This document shows positions 33,595 through 46,650 of a stretch of 64,000 bases of DNA, in pieces. Each line of letters begins with the position of its first letter. Within the stretch, counting starts at the first letter, position 1. The DNA is taken from assembly GCA_003586115.2 (NCBI GenBank), contig QVOM02000057.1:3250156-3314155 (forward strand), read 5' to 3'. A program made the position numbers and the translations under genes. This DNA is from Salvator merianae. Its lineage: Eukaryota > Chordata > Lepidosauria > Squamata > Teiidae. The notes under the pieces are model-generated. The model was not told where the DNA came from, ran no database searches, and was given only the letters and a program-made list of their open reading frames with translations.

Positions 33595-36500
33595 TCAGTC
33601 GTTCGTCTCCGGGTCCGTCTGGGCCATGTAAGCGTCCAGCTCGGCGTCCAGGTGTCCCTTCGTCTTCGACATGTAGGCGTCCAGCTGGTTGTCCAGTTGC
33701 TCCTTGGTCAGGGCAGGCCGGGTGGAACCTCGGCCCCGGCCTCGGCCGCGCCCCCGCCCGCCGAAGCTGCCCCTTCCTCGGCCGGCCATGCCACGCCCTG
33801 GGAACGAGAACAGGAGGTTGCCGTGTTTTCCTTCTGTGCGTACAGCAGCCTGCAGCTCAGAGTTTACGACATTTATGAGCGGGTCCTTGGTTTGAAACCC
33901 CAGAGTCGTTCACCTTAAAATCTTTAAAAGCCAAGTTGAAACAATGACAAGTGACGACTGAAAGGAATATGGGAAACCAGGTAGGGTAAAAGACAGACAC
34001 CCGTTCGCCCCAACAACGCTTGGGTGATGCTGTAAGTCTTCAGCAGGGGCTCAGGAGATGCAATAATAGGTGTAACCCAGATCTCCAAGAGGGGAACGTT
34101 ACCAAGAACAGGTGCTGCCACAGGGCTACCTGGAGCCTTCTGGGCCCTTGGAGGGATGCGCATGAATGCAAACTTGCAGATTCAAGTCCAAACTGCAAGC
34201 TAGTTGAACTGTTTCTTATGCTTCTAGAACCCGTTGGTCAGTTCTACAAACAACTTGCAACCCGCAGTCGTGCTTCAGCCTTCCCTCATTCTCCCATCAT
34301 GCTTGCTGCCTCTTTGGCCTGCAGCCACCACCTCTCCCCACAACGCTTCCACAGGCTTCGACCGTCTTCCCTCGGGTTCACTCCATTTGCCTGTCATCGA
34401 CGGCACGATCTCCGAAAGGCCCCGGCCAGCATGCTGCTATCTTGGCCTACCAGGCAATCCACTTCCTGCAAGGCCTTCAACGCGACCAATCACGTCCAAG
34501 GCCCTGCAGGAAGTGGATGCATACACAGCCCTCAAGCAACCCAAGAAGACAAGCACACCAGCCATGGCCTCTCTGAGACAGGACGGTCAGGATCAGTGGA
34601 GTGGTGCAGTCCTGAAGGGAGAAGGTAGGAGCCCGTGCACGTGATGGGGGGATGGCAGAGCGCAGGGCAGAGTGCACGACAGCAGAAGGGGAATGACTGG
34701 GAACACAAGAGAAAAAGACTGTACTCACCTCTGCCAATGCCGCCACGTCCGATGGCCCCTCGGCCAAGCCCACCACGGCCGGGACCACGGCCTCTAAGGC
34801 CCCCCCTCCTTAGGCCCATTCGAGGAGCGATGCCACGGCCACCCCGGAGCAAACTCTGTCCTGCCATCAAACAAGAAAATTGCTGCTGTTTGCCCTCTTT
34901 TTTGGTCAAGTTCCCGTCATGCCCACGACCAAATGCAACAATGCAGAATCTTCACAAACCCAAGTGGACGGCTTATTAATAATCACAGCCATTCCATTCC
35001 AAACCAAAACAACAACAAAAAAAAGGAGATTAAAAGGTTTGAAATGGTCTTCTAAGTTTTTAGCTCTTTGCTGATTCTGAAATTTCCCATGGTCCAAAAG
35101 CCCAGATCAGTTTGAGTGTATTTATTTATTTTAAAAACCACAGCATTATAGCTTTTTATATACACAGAAAGCCCTCAAAAGCCAGTCAAAAAACAAAGTT
35201 AAAATCTGTTCTGCCATCAGGGAGAACTGCCATCAGCAAGCCAAGCCAACTCATGACGGAAGCAAGGAAGACAAAGAATTCTAGTGATAGCAACTCAGGG
35301 TAGATTTCAGGGCTGTCAGAAATCAGTCAAACTAATCATCCTAGCCATAGAAAAAGCCTAAAAAAGCCGACTGTGACTAACCAGTCTGTGGCTGATTTTG
35401 GCAACCCTGGTACATTTTACTAGCTGGAATTGGCTGATACCACAGGCAAGTCTTCCAAATTCCTATTCACGTTTCCTCGTGTTCCGTCACCTTCCTTTTC
35501 GATCTCTTCAAGATGGCAGAAAAGATGGCTACACTCACAGACGGGGTACCAGGAGGGGCAGGGTTCAGAGAGACCTAAGCATCAAAGTCGTGCAAAGTAT
35601 TGCAGAGATTGTCAAAGGTTACAGAAAACCCACTAACTGGGAGCCCAGGCAGGGAATACAAGCTCTAAGCCAGCAGGAGTATAGCCTCTCCCTTGCTGGA
35701 ATTCCAAGGAGCATACAGAATACCTACAGAGACTCTAAATGTAAGTGTGGACAGGTACCCTGGGTGCATTTGGGGAGGAAGGGATATTTCAAGGTATGCT
35801 TCCAAAACTAGCCTCCTCTCCAAAAAGGGGGAAGTGGAACCAGATGCTTAAGGGGTGGAGTATTTCCTGACCAGCCTGTGCCCTTGGAATTCCACGGAAA
35901 AAGACACAGAACAGGAGTCAGGGAATGCGGGATCCGCTTTTAAGCCGTCTCGCTGGAAAGCCAAGGAGGTACCAACCTCTGAGGGGGATTCCCCCACGCA
36001 GCAGCATCCTCGCTCCGCGTCCGCCACGCACGGCTCCTCGGGGCAAGCCCCTCTGACCCATCGGCAGGCCGCGTCCCCCCAGGGCTCCGCGGGCCAGGGG
36101 TCCCGCAGGGCGGCCCAAGCGTGCCTGGATGTTACTCTTCCCAAGGCGCTGTTTCAAGCTCTTCTGGAAGAAGAGAGTGTTAAAAACAGGGAAACGTCCA
36201 GCACAAGCAGACAGCTAGAAACCTGGCACGGAAGAAGGTGCTAGAGACAGGGAATTATTATTTTTTTTTTTTTAAAAGTCAAATATAGGTCAGCAAGTCT
36301 CTCACATGGGAGGCACAAGGAGGAACAAAAGGGGGACGCGTGCTTTGGCAAGCAGCAGAAAATGAAGATGTGTCCAAAACGTTCCGTCAGTATCAGACAC
36401 GGCTTGGGATCCAAACGTCAACCGATGAAAATATGTTCTTCTCTACTGTAACGATTTGGCTTCACCCCCAAAACTTCTTGGAGGGTAAAAGAAGGCGCTT

Positions 36501-39500
36501 GGAAAATGTGGGATTGGCATGAGGAAGGACTGGGAGATCTTCCAAACCTTCACATGCAACTGGATGCCTAGGTTCATCCCTCTTGAAAGGCATCTGGGGT
36601 TTGCTGGGCCTCTGTGGCCCTTGGGGTATTGTCTGACTACATCTACCATCATCCCATGCGGTTGCCGAGGCTGCTGGGAGTTGGGAGTCCAACAATATAT
36701 GAAGAGATAGTGTCCACCCAGCCTGAATGACGGGTTTCTACGCTGGTGCCATTATCCACAATTTGGGAAGAGGCCACAGACAGAAGGTTCGGCCCCTCCC
36801 ACCCCACAGTTTAACCAAATCCAGATGTGCAGATCCGTTTGCATTTTGGAATGACGCCCGCAAAAGGCACACCTTTTCGAAGTTTCCTTCTGATAAATGG
36901 CCTCAAAACAGATCTTTAAACAAACCGCACCCAGCCTGAGGCGCCAATTTCCACCCCAGCAGGGTTTTTTATAAAGACAGGCCTCAAAGGATGCTCCACC
37001 AGACTAGGAGCTGTCAATATGGCATGCAGCAGAATCATCAGCCCCAGACAGCCGAGCTAATACTCAGGGATCCTGGGAGATGGAGTCCGGTAATTGAAGG
37101 GTACCATACTGCCCCTCACCTGCCCACTGAAGACAGCTACTTAGACTAAGCAGCTTTCCAAGTCAGGATAAGACAAGTAATAATTGCAGCCAGACAACAA
37201 AACACCTCTTTGTGCCCTTAAACAAAAACTGGGGCACGGCTGCTGTCTTTAACCTTTAATGTGAGTCATGAAATGCTGCTGCTTAAAAATAAAAATGCAC
37301 AGCTCAACGCTTGTAAGTTGCCTTCTGGAGCACAAGTTCTCTCTTCCTAGCTGTTTAATGGCCGCCTTCACGCCAAAGTGGCATCCTCCAGCTCAGGAAG
37401 GCACGATTTAAATCAGGAGGAGGACAAGGCTGCTTTAGAATTATTCACGGTAACTTGTGGTGGATCAGCGTTATCCCCTGCATTAAGGGGCACCTGGACT
37501 GCTGTCTTCTAACACCAGCAATATCCAAAGGGCTACAAGTAAATATTTTGCAGAAAGAAAGGAAATAAGGAAGGATGGAAAGGAGGGAGGGGCCATTCAT
37601 CCCTCAGAACCCCCCACCCCATCCCCTCACCTACACACTTTAACCTTCTTTTTGGCTTCTAGTCCCCCTCAGTCACATTTCAGGTCACACAACCCACGCA
37701 GGGTAGCAAAACTGGTCCTCCTTCTACACCTCACCCAGCTTTGCTGCATGGAAAACTCGTTCCTTCTGCAACCTGTTTCTTTCTCTAATTTGCCCTATCA
37801 AAAGATGGCTGCTCACAGGCCTACAGGGCTTCACAGGAAGTGATGCACAGCTGCTTCCTGTAGGCACTGTCCAATCATTACCCCCAGCAGCTGAAGCCAC
37901 CAGACACGGCACAGCACAGCCATTCAGAGAAGGTCCCTGGTGAAGAACAGCTGTGAGACAGCCCCTCTCCACCAATCTCACCTGCTTGAGTTTTAGGGCA
38001 GCTTGGACAGAAGGTCTATTCTCCATCTGCTGGGCCAGCCTCCGGTTTCGGGCACTGGCTAGGTGCTGCTGTTGCATGGTGGCTCGAATATTCACGGGGA
38101 TCGGCTGTTTGTTCTTCAGCATATTAGTAAAGCTTCAAGGTCGAACAAAATGGGTGTTTAAATAAACGTTTCATTATAAAACCATTTCAACCGGCATTTC
38201 ATGGCCCTTTTAAGAGCTGGCGGCTGCAGCCCGCATGGTACACATTTAATATTGCATTAAAGAGTTTTGTTTTTCACTCCTCTTGTTTTCCAGAAAGACG
38301 TGCAAGGACAGGACACTCAAAAGGTGGGAGTTAGTACCATATATTCAAACCAGAAATGGAAATTTTTAATCAAGTTCCTATGTTTTCAAAGAGGGGGGGG
38401 AAAAAAAAGAGAGAAAGAGCAATGATGAAAAACACACAAGCAGGAAAGCAAAGATGAGAAGAATGGAAGAAAGAAGGGAAACAGGGGAACAGCAAGGTGT
38501 ATTTAAAAACAGAGGGCTGTAAGCGACCAAGAAACGGAGATTACAGGAACGCAAACAGCAGCCAGATTAATGCCCTGAAAATACCTGGTTGCCTAGGAGC
38601 TACAGGACCTTAACCATGGAAGACTGGTCCGTGAGATTACACAGCCGTCTTCATAATTTCATGCAGTCGAGAGAGCAGGCTGACAACTTAAGAGCAGAGC
38701 AGTCTAACCCTTCCTCTCCACGCTATCGTCCTCATAACAGGTCGGTAACTTCTGCAGATTCGTTTACAAGGATCATTAGTCTCCCGCGAAAGCATCCCGT
38801 GCGTTCTGTAACTGGGGCACCCTCAGCGCCTCCTGCCTGCACGGCATGGGAGCCTTTGACCACACACCTGGAATTCAGCCTCCAACTAGGGTGGAGACAG
38901 GCTGCATGTTGACCTTCCAGTCCTGACAACTCTTTGGAGCTGAAGGGAGCCAACAATGGGAGAACTAGAGGTTCACCACCTGTACTAGTAAGGCTTCTCT
39001 GGGTTGGGAATCAAAGCCTCTGACCCACCCGGCTTCCCCGAGTGAACTGTTAAAGGGAGTCTCTCTATCATCTGCATCCAAGATGCCACACGCACGGCAA
39101 AATACTCACTAATTGTGATTTAAATGTGTTTTCGAAGAAATACGAGACGCCACAAGCTACAGAGAAAGCCATTTCCGAGCACACCCCTCGCTTGTCCTCC
39201 TGATGGCAAGACCAAGCTCAACTGTTTGCTAAAAATGACGTTTCCAGTTAGACCTATCAACGCCACAACGACCTAGGCCGGGCTCTGCTAAGCTTCTCCC
39301 ATTAGCTGGACACTTACGTTTGCAAAAGAATCCAGGAGGAGAGGAAGAAAGACGAAAGGAAGCTGGTAGGCATGCGAAAGGAGGGGGAGAGATGGATGGA
39401 GCCAAGCACTTGCCTCTTACAAGGCCCAAGGACGCAGCCAAGGAGCCTTTGGGCTGATCAGAGCGGCCCACCGCCTGCCTCTTACAGGCCAGACCACGCC

Positions 39501-40004
39501 AGCCGGCGCGTCTGCCTGGGACAGAGCAGTACGCCTCCCGCAGGTGCAGTTTACATGCTTCTGCACTGCAGGGTCACCTATATAATGCAAACACATGTGG
39601 AAGAAGAAGGAGGGCACGAGGTTTTCTCAAAACACATCCCCCCAGGTTAATTTTTTTATTATTATTATTATTATGATTCCTTTTTAGCTTCTCCTCGGAC
39701 CGACCATTTTGCCCTTTTAAACCTCGTGTACCATCGTTTGCTGTGGGCCTCAAAGGCAGAAGCGAGCTGGCCCGCTTGCTTGCACCTGAACAGATTACAC
39801 GCAGAGCAAGGGCCATTTTGGTTCCAGATACAGATCCCAGTAACAATTAAGCAAAAATTAAAAATTAAAAAAATTAAAAAAAAAAAAAGAAGGAAAAATA
39901 AAAATCTTATGAGCTGAAGTTGGCCGTTGGGTTCCTCACCGCTCGTTGAGGGACATCTTGGTGGTACTCTTAAGCACAACTTTCGGCGCTGACTGCGCAG
40001 CCAT
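33595..40004 (-). CDS. CHTOP: Chromatin target of PRMT1 (CHTOP / FOP), five coding exons
   Basis: Coding exons (minus): 40004-39940, 38132-37982, 36160-35977, 34860-34729, 33797-33595. All junctions are GT/AG and the phases join to 735 nt (244 aa; human about 248). The N-terminus [20 protein letters not shown] and [10 protein letters not shown] carry the UAP56/DDX39B-binding motif. The middle is a glycine-arginine-rich region (GRGG, GRGRGR) that PRMT1/PRMT5 methylate, and the C-terminus has the paired DAYM repeats ([22 protein letters not shown]) that are a family signature. By family, it is a nuclear TREX component in mRNA export and an activator of estrogen- and globin-related transcription. 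Two tandem AG acceptors precede exon 3 (36163 or 36160), allowing one extra lysine codon. The 5'UTR is split: a donor at 41624 (CGACG|GTAAGC) and the acceptor before 40020. The 3' end of the 3'UTR was not placed. Confidence 0.95.
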
Positions 40005-41269
40005 CTTGGGTCCCCAGAACCTGCCAAATTAAAAAAAAAAAAAAAGCAGAAAGGTTGAGGAAAAACACATTTCTGGGATATTGGGAGCAAAACAGCATAC
40101 ACAGAAAGCCTACCGTTCAGGGATGAGCCACAGCACAAATCATGATTAACTGTCCAGTAAGTCTATCCTTCATGTCTTTCCATGCCTTTTTGCAATTTAC
40201 TCCAGAGAGCTTCACATTTCTACAGAAATACTTCCCCTTGGAAGGGTTTTTAAAGGCAGATCTATAGTATTAAGTATTGCCTCTCATCAGAAAACAGGAA
40301 GTAAAGAGTCCAGACATTTGTGTAAGCCTAAGATACGTTGCTCTAGTTTCAATTCCTCCCTATAAGGGATCTTTCTAGGAATCAGCTCTAGCATGTTAAG
40401 CCACAAATGGGACGCCTGGCAGCCCCTTCCCACAGTTCCAGGCTCTAACTCTTATCAGTTCCACCAGCGTGACTAATGCCAAGGAAGGAGGAGGTAGAGC
40501 AATTCAGAAAATGAAGGTAAAACAGACCTCGAGGGTTCCAGGTCATTCTTACCACCCCACAATCAGGTGAACATTTCAGTTGTGTCTCCACTGCACAGCC
40601 CAGATGCCTCTGACAATACCCCAGGGCAGCCAGTCTCTGTGGTCTCCCCACACTGAGGCATCTTGGTGGACGCTGCAGCGTCACAGTGACTCATCAAGGG
40701 TGCCTAACTTAACTCAAAGGTATGTTTATTTATCCAGACCTTAAAAACTATAATTTATTCATTCATTCATTTATCTCTCAGCCTTACAGCCTCCGTAAAT
40801 AAATGGTCCACGGGGGAGCAGCTCATAAAAAAATACGAGCGTGAGGGGAACCAGTTAGAATCCATGAAACCCAGTAAGTCTTAAGATTCCAGTTAAATGC
40901 CATGAAAGACTCCCCAGTTGCAATCACGTGCAAATTATGGACTTTATTCTTTTCAGCAAGACAGTGGCTCATTGCATTTTATTGTAGAGGTTTTTTTTGG
41001 GGGGGCAAATCTTTTTATGGCAGAAAAGCAGAGAGACAGTGTTAAAATATAAGTAACAACCGTGAATTTTTTTTAAAAAATTATCCTTGTTCTCTTATGA
41101 CCCACCAACACCCCCCCCCCAAACAAAAAAGCTTCATTATGCAGCGACCGCATCATTTCAGGGAAATAAAGGACTCTCTGATTCTGTCTCCTCGGAAGTA
41201 AATCGTAGCAAAAGCGTGCTCAAGACAGAAGCCCCCGCCCCATATGTTTCTTTCATTTACTGCAATCAG

Positions 41270-42120
41270 CGCAAGAGCGAAAGGAAAAATCTGCAGGCGG
41301 GAGGGGCCCCCAAAGAAGGGGGCGTGGTTACCACCGGGGCAAGCCCCGCCCACCAAGTCCGAACGTGCTTCCCTCGTTCGCTGCAAAGCGGGAGGAAAAA
41401 GTCTGCAGGCGGCAGAACCCCCAAGGGGGCGTGTCCACCAGAACGGGCAAGCCCCGCCTCCCTCCGAAAGCCGCTGCATCCGGGTCTCTGCACTAGTCCA
41501 CGTTCCGAGCAGGTCACGTGCTTGGAAAGGCCTCGCGCCCCGCGAACCAACGGACCCTTAAACCACGCCCCCTCCGGTAACAGCTCCCCCCGCCATTTTC
41601 TTTCCCTCTCCCCAGCCGCTTACCGTCGGGGGCGGGGTCACTCTGCTCTCCCTGACGATTCTAGCGCGGCGGCGGCGGGGCCAGCAGCAGGAGGCTTCGC
41701 TCCGCCCGCCTGCTCTCCTCAAGGCGCTGGGAGGTCCCCGGTGGCTTTCTCGCTCCTTCTTTCCTATCTCGTTAAATGGACGAGCGTTTCTCTCAGGAAT
41801 GAGGCGGCGTGGCTTTCCCCTCAGCTACCACCTCTGCTCCCAACTATGTCCCCCTCAAAAAAAGACCCCGGCAAAATGGCAGCGGCGCTTTATTTTGGGC
41901 GAAGGGGTCTACGCATGCGCGCAGCTGAGTTGACGCATGCGCCCGCAGAGACGGAGCAGGGAGCGCGTGGAGAAGGGCTGAGTCACTTAAAAACTCGGCT
42001 ACGGAGGCTCAGAAGAGAAGCTCCGCCTTCATGGCTCGTTCTGATAGGGGAGGACGGGCATCCGCGCCTAGTGATTGGCAGGTGGCTTCAAGTGCCGAAA
42101 GAACTACAACTCCCATGAGC
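41270..42120 (-). promoter_or_regulatory. CHTOP: CHTOP CpG-island promoter
   Basis: The first, noncoding exon ends at 41624 with CGACG|GTAAGC on the minus strand. Upstream of it the sequence is CpG-dense and has two NRF1-type sites, ACGCATGCGC (41911-41920) and GACGCATGCGCCC (41932-41944), a reverse CCAAT box (ATTGG, about 42073) and an ACTACAACTCCCA element (about 42104, ZNF143-type), with a second, weaker TACAACTCCCA at about 42180. The mix is typical of a housekeeping promoter. The transcription start was not determined but should lie between about 41630 and 41900. A long plus-strand frame over this area has no recognisable domain and is probably a chance effect of GC-rich sequence. Confidence 0.75.
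41275..41480. repeat. Tandem duplication in the CHTOP CpG island
   Basis: A unit of about 105-110 bases, carrying GGAAAAATCTGCAGGCGG or GGAAAAAGTCTGCAGGCGG, then a GGGGGCGTG motif and GGGCAAGCCCCGCC, appears twice in a row (about 41280 and about 41390). The copies have diverged at many sites. Confidence 0.75.
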
Positions 42121-42639
42121 CTCAGCAAGCCAGCTAAGGTCTTATGCAGCATCTGGCGCAAGGGAGAGATTTATTGAATTACAACTCCCATAATTCTCCA
42201 GTTTTCTGATGCACAGGCGAGCTGAGAGTTGTACTTCATCAGCATCAATAACAAATAAACATAACCCCCTTTTCCCAAGTGTAATGTGCCTACAGCAATG
42301 AGTTCACTGCTCTGCAAATCAGTAAACAGTGGTTAATGGACTTATGACTGAAACAGCCCAAAGCCCAATATGGATTTTTTAATATTATTTCTTTATTCTT
42401 ATAAAATATAATAAATATTCTTAAACACCAAACTTCTTTTACTTAAGATTGCTGCTTTGATTAAAGATTCCTCCTTCCTCCTAACTGTTCTCTTTAGTTA
42501 GGATTTTGCTGTCATAGATTTTGACTGAGGAGTGATTTTTGTGTATCTGAGTGCAGTATTTGTATTTATGTTGCTACTTCAGCGTCCTTTGGGTCACAGA
42601 CCGATATTTGATTCACAGCTGCACCTTCCTTTTACCCCC

Positions 42640-42860
42640 TGAATGTATTTATTTTATCTGTTTGCATTTATTTTTTACCCTTCCCTATATGCAAAGGTCT
42701 CAGGGCAGGTTATAGCCATAAAAAAAGAATAAAATGAACACACAAAATACATTAACAGTGCCTGAAAGAGGGGAGGGGAAAACTGCTTTCCCAGCCGAAG
42801 GCCAGGACAAATAGGTAAATCAAGAGAGTCTGCACACAAATAGTGAACCAATATCTGTGC
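42640..42860 (+). mobile_element. Dispersed repeat (family E)
   Basis: A TTATTTT-rich lead, then GCAAAGGTCTCAGGGCAGGT and a TATAGCCATAAAAAAAGAA segment match the other copies of this family. It lies between the CHTOP promoter and S100A1. Confidence 0.5.
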
Positions 42861-43543
42861 CTGTGATGTGTTGGATGAAGATGGTTAAAAAAATGTTGAA
42901 TTCTAGTAAGACAGGAGTCTTTGGAGTAGATAGCCTAGAATCAGAGAAGGGCCATAGCTAGGATACTTCCAGAAAAAAAAAAACAACAACAACCAAAAAC
43001 TGGTGTTGGCAAGCAGTTTTGTGATGTTTCTAGGCTTTAACTGTGGCTTGAGATTCTGGTATCTTAGTGCACCACAGACATCAGTGTTTGAAAAAGTTTT
43101 CTTTTTTTAAGCCATTTATACGGAAAGATGCCGAATTTTCCAGAATGTGTATAACACAATTGCGTAGAAGAAGAGAAGACAGTATATAAAGAAATGTGCT
43201 GATTAGGAAAATATTTTTCAGACTTCCGTATCTCTGTTTACAAGGTAGCCTTAATACAGTTTTGGTCAGGCTAGATTCTTGTGTTGCTACCTTCAGAAGT
43301 GGAAATAAACCATTTGCACTTTTCAGCTAATTGAACAATTTTTTTCTGCAGCAGGTTCCTTTGCCCACACCCCGCCCTGAGCCTGGCACTCTCTGGTGTC
43401 CTTTTGCCTTCCTAATCCTATATTCCCACATTCCCAGACTCTCATGCTCCTTTCAGGCAAAGAGACCAGACAGGTAGCAGAGTAGGCTGTTTTAATAAGC
43501 AAATGCTACCTCAGAAAGGGATTACATGGCACCCAAAAGGTGC

Positions 43544-43549
43544 TTTATT
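43544..43549 (-). terminator. S100A1: AATAAA polyadenylation signal of S100A1
   Basis: TTTATT on the plus strand is AATAAA on the minus strand, 104 bases beyond the S100A1 stop codon. It is the first canonical signal in the right orientation after the coding region. Confidence 0.7.
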
Positions 43550-43652
43550 GCCTTCAGGCCAGAAGGAGAAGCTGCAAAAAATAGGAAAGGATCATGGGCG
43601 GAGACAGAAGGACTCCGGATTTGGCAAAAGAGAAGCAGTGCGCTGCAACATT

Positions 43653-45799
43653 TCAGGTGTCCTCACAGAAGAATTCATTGCAGGCCACAGTCAGGGCTGC
43701 CACTAGGACCACGAACTCCTGGAAATCCACTTCCCCATCACCGTCCTCATCCAAGTCATGCATTATCTTCTCCACGGCCTCAGAGTCCTTCTGGTTCTGC
43801 AATGCAGAGGAAGAGAGATTAGTGCTGCCATTCCCACTGTCACTAAGGGTCACTTATGCACCTGGCAGTTCATGGAAGTGCAGAAGAAAAAGGTCTCTGC
43901 CCTGCGGGGCTTGCAGTCTACGGTTTAAAACCAGGGGACATATGGTGAGAAACAGGGAGTCCTGCGATTAAACCTCAGAGAGCACAGACTTTTGAATTAA
44001 CATTCATAACAGCCTTTCCCAAAATGCTGCCCTCCAGATATTTTGGGATAAGGGACCCATCAGCCTCCATATCCCATATGGCAATGCTCATTGCAGCTGA
44101 TGGGAGCTAGATAAATTATCTGAAGACAAAAGGCGGTCTGTTCTATCTAGCTTCCATTCTGAACCTCTCTAGGTGGTCACTGAAAAGGCTAAACTTTTTC
44201 AGAGGAGGCAAACTGGGATAAAAACGTCTGGTTACACAGTCCCAAGCTCTGTGGAGGAAAGATATTTGAAAGCTGTTGGGTGGATAAAATAGAGGGGAGG
44301 GTACCACGTGCCACTTTCATTTCTTTGCAGGATTGAAATGGCATAAATAAATAAATACTGTCTGTTTTGCCATATAAGAGCCCCATTTTCTCCAAATAAT
44401 TTATCCTAAAATCACCCTGCATCCTATTTCTTTATTTCCTGTATCTTTCCTAGCTATTCCTCGGCAAATTATAGGTGCGTCTTATATGGCATGAAATATG
44501 GTAAATAACATCATTTCTCAGTCACTGGGCACACTGAGATCACATTGCCTTGGTCTGGTTTTCCTTTCCCTCCTACAATTACTTTTTATCTTAGGATTGC
44601 CAGTACTTTGGTCTTCTGAACAAAGGGTGCAGTTTCAATCACATAAAAACTGGAGCTTGGTTAACCGGGAACCCAAATACAATAAATCTCACAGTGACTA
44701 ACAGAACAAAAGTAGTTTCAATCTCTCTGTTAGGTTAGTCATTACTGCAGGTTTCACAAAACGGGAGAATGTAATCTCAGGCCGGCACCCAGCCAGGCCT
44801 TTTGAGTGGTAGCCCCCACCTTGCAGGATGCCTTCCCCTCTGATACAATTGCAGCTTTCAGGCATCAGCTGACGGGATATTTCTTCACCCAGGCATTGTC
44901 TGCGTGAATGGTGGACTTTTTCCTCTTGCCCCACCCAGCTTAGGGAAAATAAATACATTTCCAAATCCACCTTAGGGCCTTTCTGCATAAAAAGGCCCAC
45001 ATTTAGAATCAGTGGGTCTGGAATAGCCAGGATCACTTAATCCTTAATCCAAATTAAGGCCTGTGCAGAAAGGGACCTAGATGACAAAAAAAACACATGC
45101 ATGCTTCTGAATTTTCCAAAAATTTAGAGACATTGCCATGCTGAAGCAGCGTGATTGGAAAGAAGGAAACTTAAGGGGGAAAAAAAGTCAGGGAAGCTCA
45201 TTATGAGATATTTCATATTTCCTCAAAGAACTAGTCTTTCGCCTAGTTCTGGAAGGAGAGTTTGATGGATAAAACGTATCTTGGCAAACCAATTCTAGAG
45301 GCCTGGTTACAATTTCAGTTTGACGGTTGTTCCAGTGTGCCGTTAAAAGAGTTTTAGCAGCTTCTCTCCATTTTTGTTTGTTTTGGTTCAGGTGTTTACT
45401 ATTAGGAAACTTTCCCTGCAACATTTTAGCTGAAATATGCTATTCCACAGATTCCATCCATTACTTCCAGCCATTCTTTTCAGCTAAAGGACATTAAGCC
45501 TTCTCTGTACCAATGAAAAATTATGCATTTTGGGAACCTGTACTGGCCTGATTTCAGAGGGTGGTATCCTAAAATTCTAAGGCTGAGGCCTTAGTAGCCA
45601 GGGCTGAAATCAGTGGCTTCCACAAGCATGCACAACAATTTGCAAACTTGCAGCGGCCTACCTCCAGGAAACCAGCTAACTCGCTCTGCAGCAATTCCTT
45701 CAACTCCTTTTTGTTCAGCTTGTGTTTATCCCCTTCTTTGCCCGAGTAGTTGTGGAAGACGCTAATGAGGCCAGCCATTGCATTCTCCAGCTCAGTCAT
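43653..45799 (-). CDS. S100A1: S100A1 calcium-binding protein, two coding exons
   Basis: Coding exons (minus): 45799-45662 (46 codons) and 43796-43653 (47 codons plus stop); the intron is in phase 0 between the two EF-hands, as in the S100 family. The 93-aa product has the S100-type N-terminal pseudo-EF-hand ([19 protein letters not shown]), the hinge, the canonical EF-hand [15 protein letters not shown], and the conserved C-terminal helix [12 protein letters not shown] with the cysteine (C84 region) typical of S100A1. Human S100A1 is 94 aa. By family it is a homodimeric cytoplasmic calcium sensor, acting on ryanodine receptor and SERCA in muscle. The acceptor of the first coding exon is CTAG|GCTTGG (exon start 45837), so a noncoding first exon lies upstream. 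S100A1 adjoins CHTOP, with CHTOP downstream in the direction of transcription, as in human 1q21. Confidence 0.93.
44770..44960 (+). mobile_element. Dispersed LINE-like repeat (family A)
   Basis: CCAGCCAGGCCTTTTGAGTG, GTAGCCCCCACC and CATCAGCTGACGGG are the family phrases. The copy lies in the S100A1 intron. Confidence 0.5.
44972..45082. mobile_element. Short palindromic MITE in the S100A1 intron
   Basis: TTAGGGCCTTTCTGCA at the left end and TGCAGAAAGGGACCTAG at the right end are inverted repeats, about 105 bases apart. No target-site duplication is visible. It looks like a small hAT-type remnant. Confidence 0.55.
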
Positions 45800-46550
45800 C
45801 GCTGCGGAGGGGAGCAAACCCACCGAAGTAACCAAGCCTAGGGGAATAAAAAAATTTTTTTAAAAAGGAAATGTTACCACAAGGTGAGAACTGTTTTCCC
45901 TGAGCGAGAAAATTTCAAAGTACCTTCCTTCACATGCTCTTCTTTCAAGGTCTATAAGGATGTAGTCCAGAGAAAGACCAACTTAGGAACTTACAAAGGA
46001 AGCGTGTTTTGTGGGAGGGGCTGAAGGAAAGAGAGAGCTGTTCTGCCATGTTGGCATTCTCTACTGCAGCCTCAAACACTTGGGACGGGGAGGGTGATTG
46101 GAGAAAAACATAGAACAGCAGGCAGCACGTCGGAATAAGAACGAAGAGCTGCATTGAAATCCTCATTTCCAGAGAGCCCCGAGGCTCACTGAGCTGATTG
46201 TGTTCCGATCCCTCATTGTTTGTTGAGCCTATCTCACAGGGGTGTTGGGAGGACCAAGTATGGCTTGGAGGAAAACTTAAATGCCGCTTCTGGATCCTTG
46301 GTGGAAAAGTGCCTCCCCAAAATAAAATAAAACAGATCGCAACAACCCTCTGGTTTTCTACCCCCCAGTTGTGAAACAGGAATATAAGAATTGCCATGCT
46401 GTTATTAAACCAATAGTCTCCTTTCTGACCACAGGAAACCCACAATAGACCCCTTGGCCTTTGGGGATCACCTCTAAGCAACCTCTATGGCCTTGGCCTT
46501 GTCTTTCCACAAGCGCACCTAAAAGGGGAACCTAGATTTGCCCATCTTAC

Positions 46551-46650
46551 CTCTCTCCTTGCTCGCTCCTTGCTCCCGTCGCCTCTGCTGCGGCTACCTC
46601 TGGGAGGCCAGTCCAAAGCCAACCCAGGCAGTGGCTTTAAATAAGGCCCA
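46551..46650 (-). promoter_or_regulatory. S100A1: Candidate S100A1 first exon and TATA-like box
   Basis: On the minus strand GGAGAGAG|GTAAGATG is a donor (exon end 46551). Farther upstream, TTATTTAAAG (about 46632-46645) is a TATA-like box at a suitable distance from a start near 46610. S100 genes usually have a short noncoding first exon, which fits. The start site is inferred. Confidence 0.5.

Noticed and set aside
41087..42118. Plus-strand 343-residue open frame over the CHTOP promoter
   Set aside because: GC-rich CpG-island sequence with a duplicated block gives long open frames by chance. It has no recognisable domain, and codons follow the base composition.
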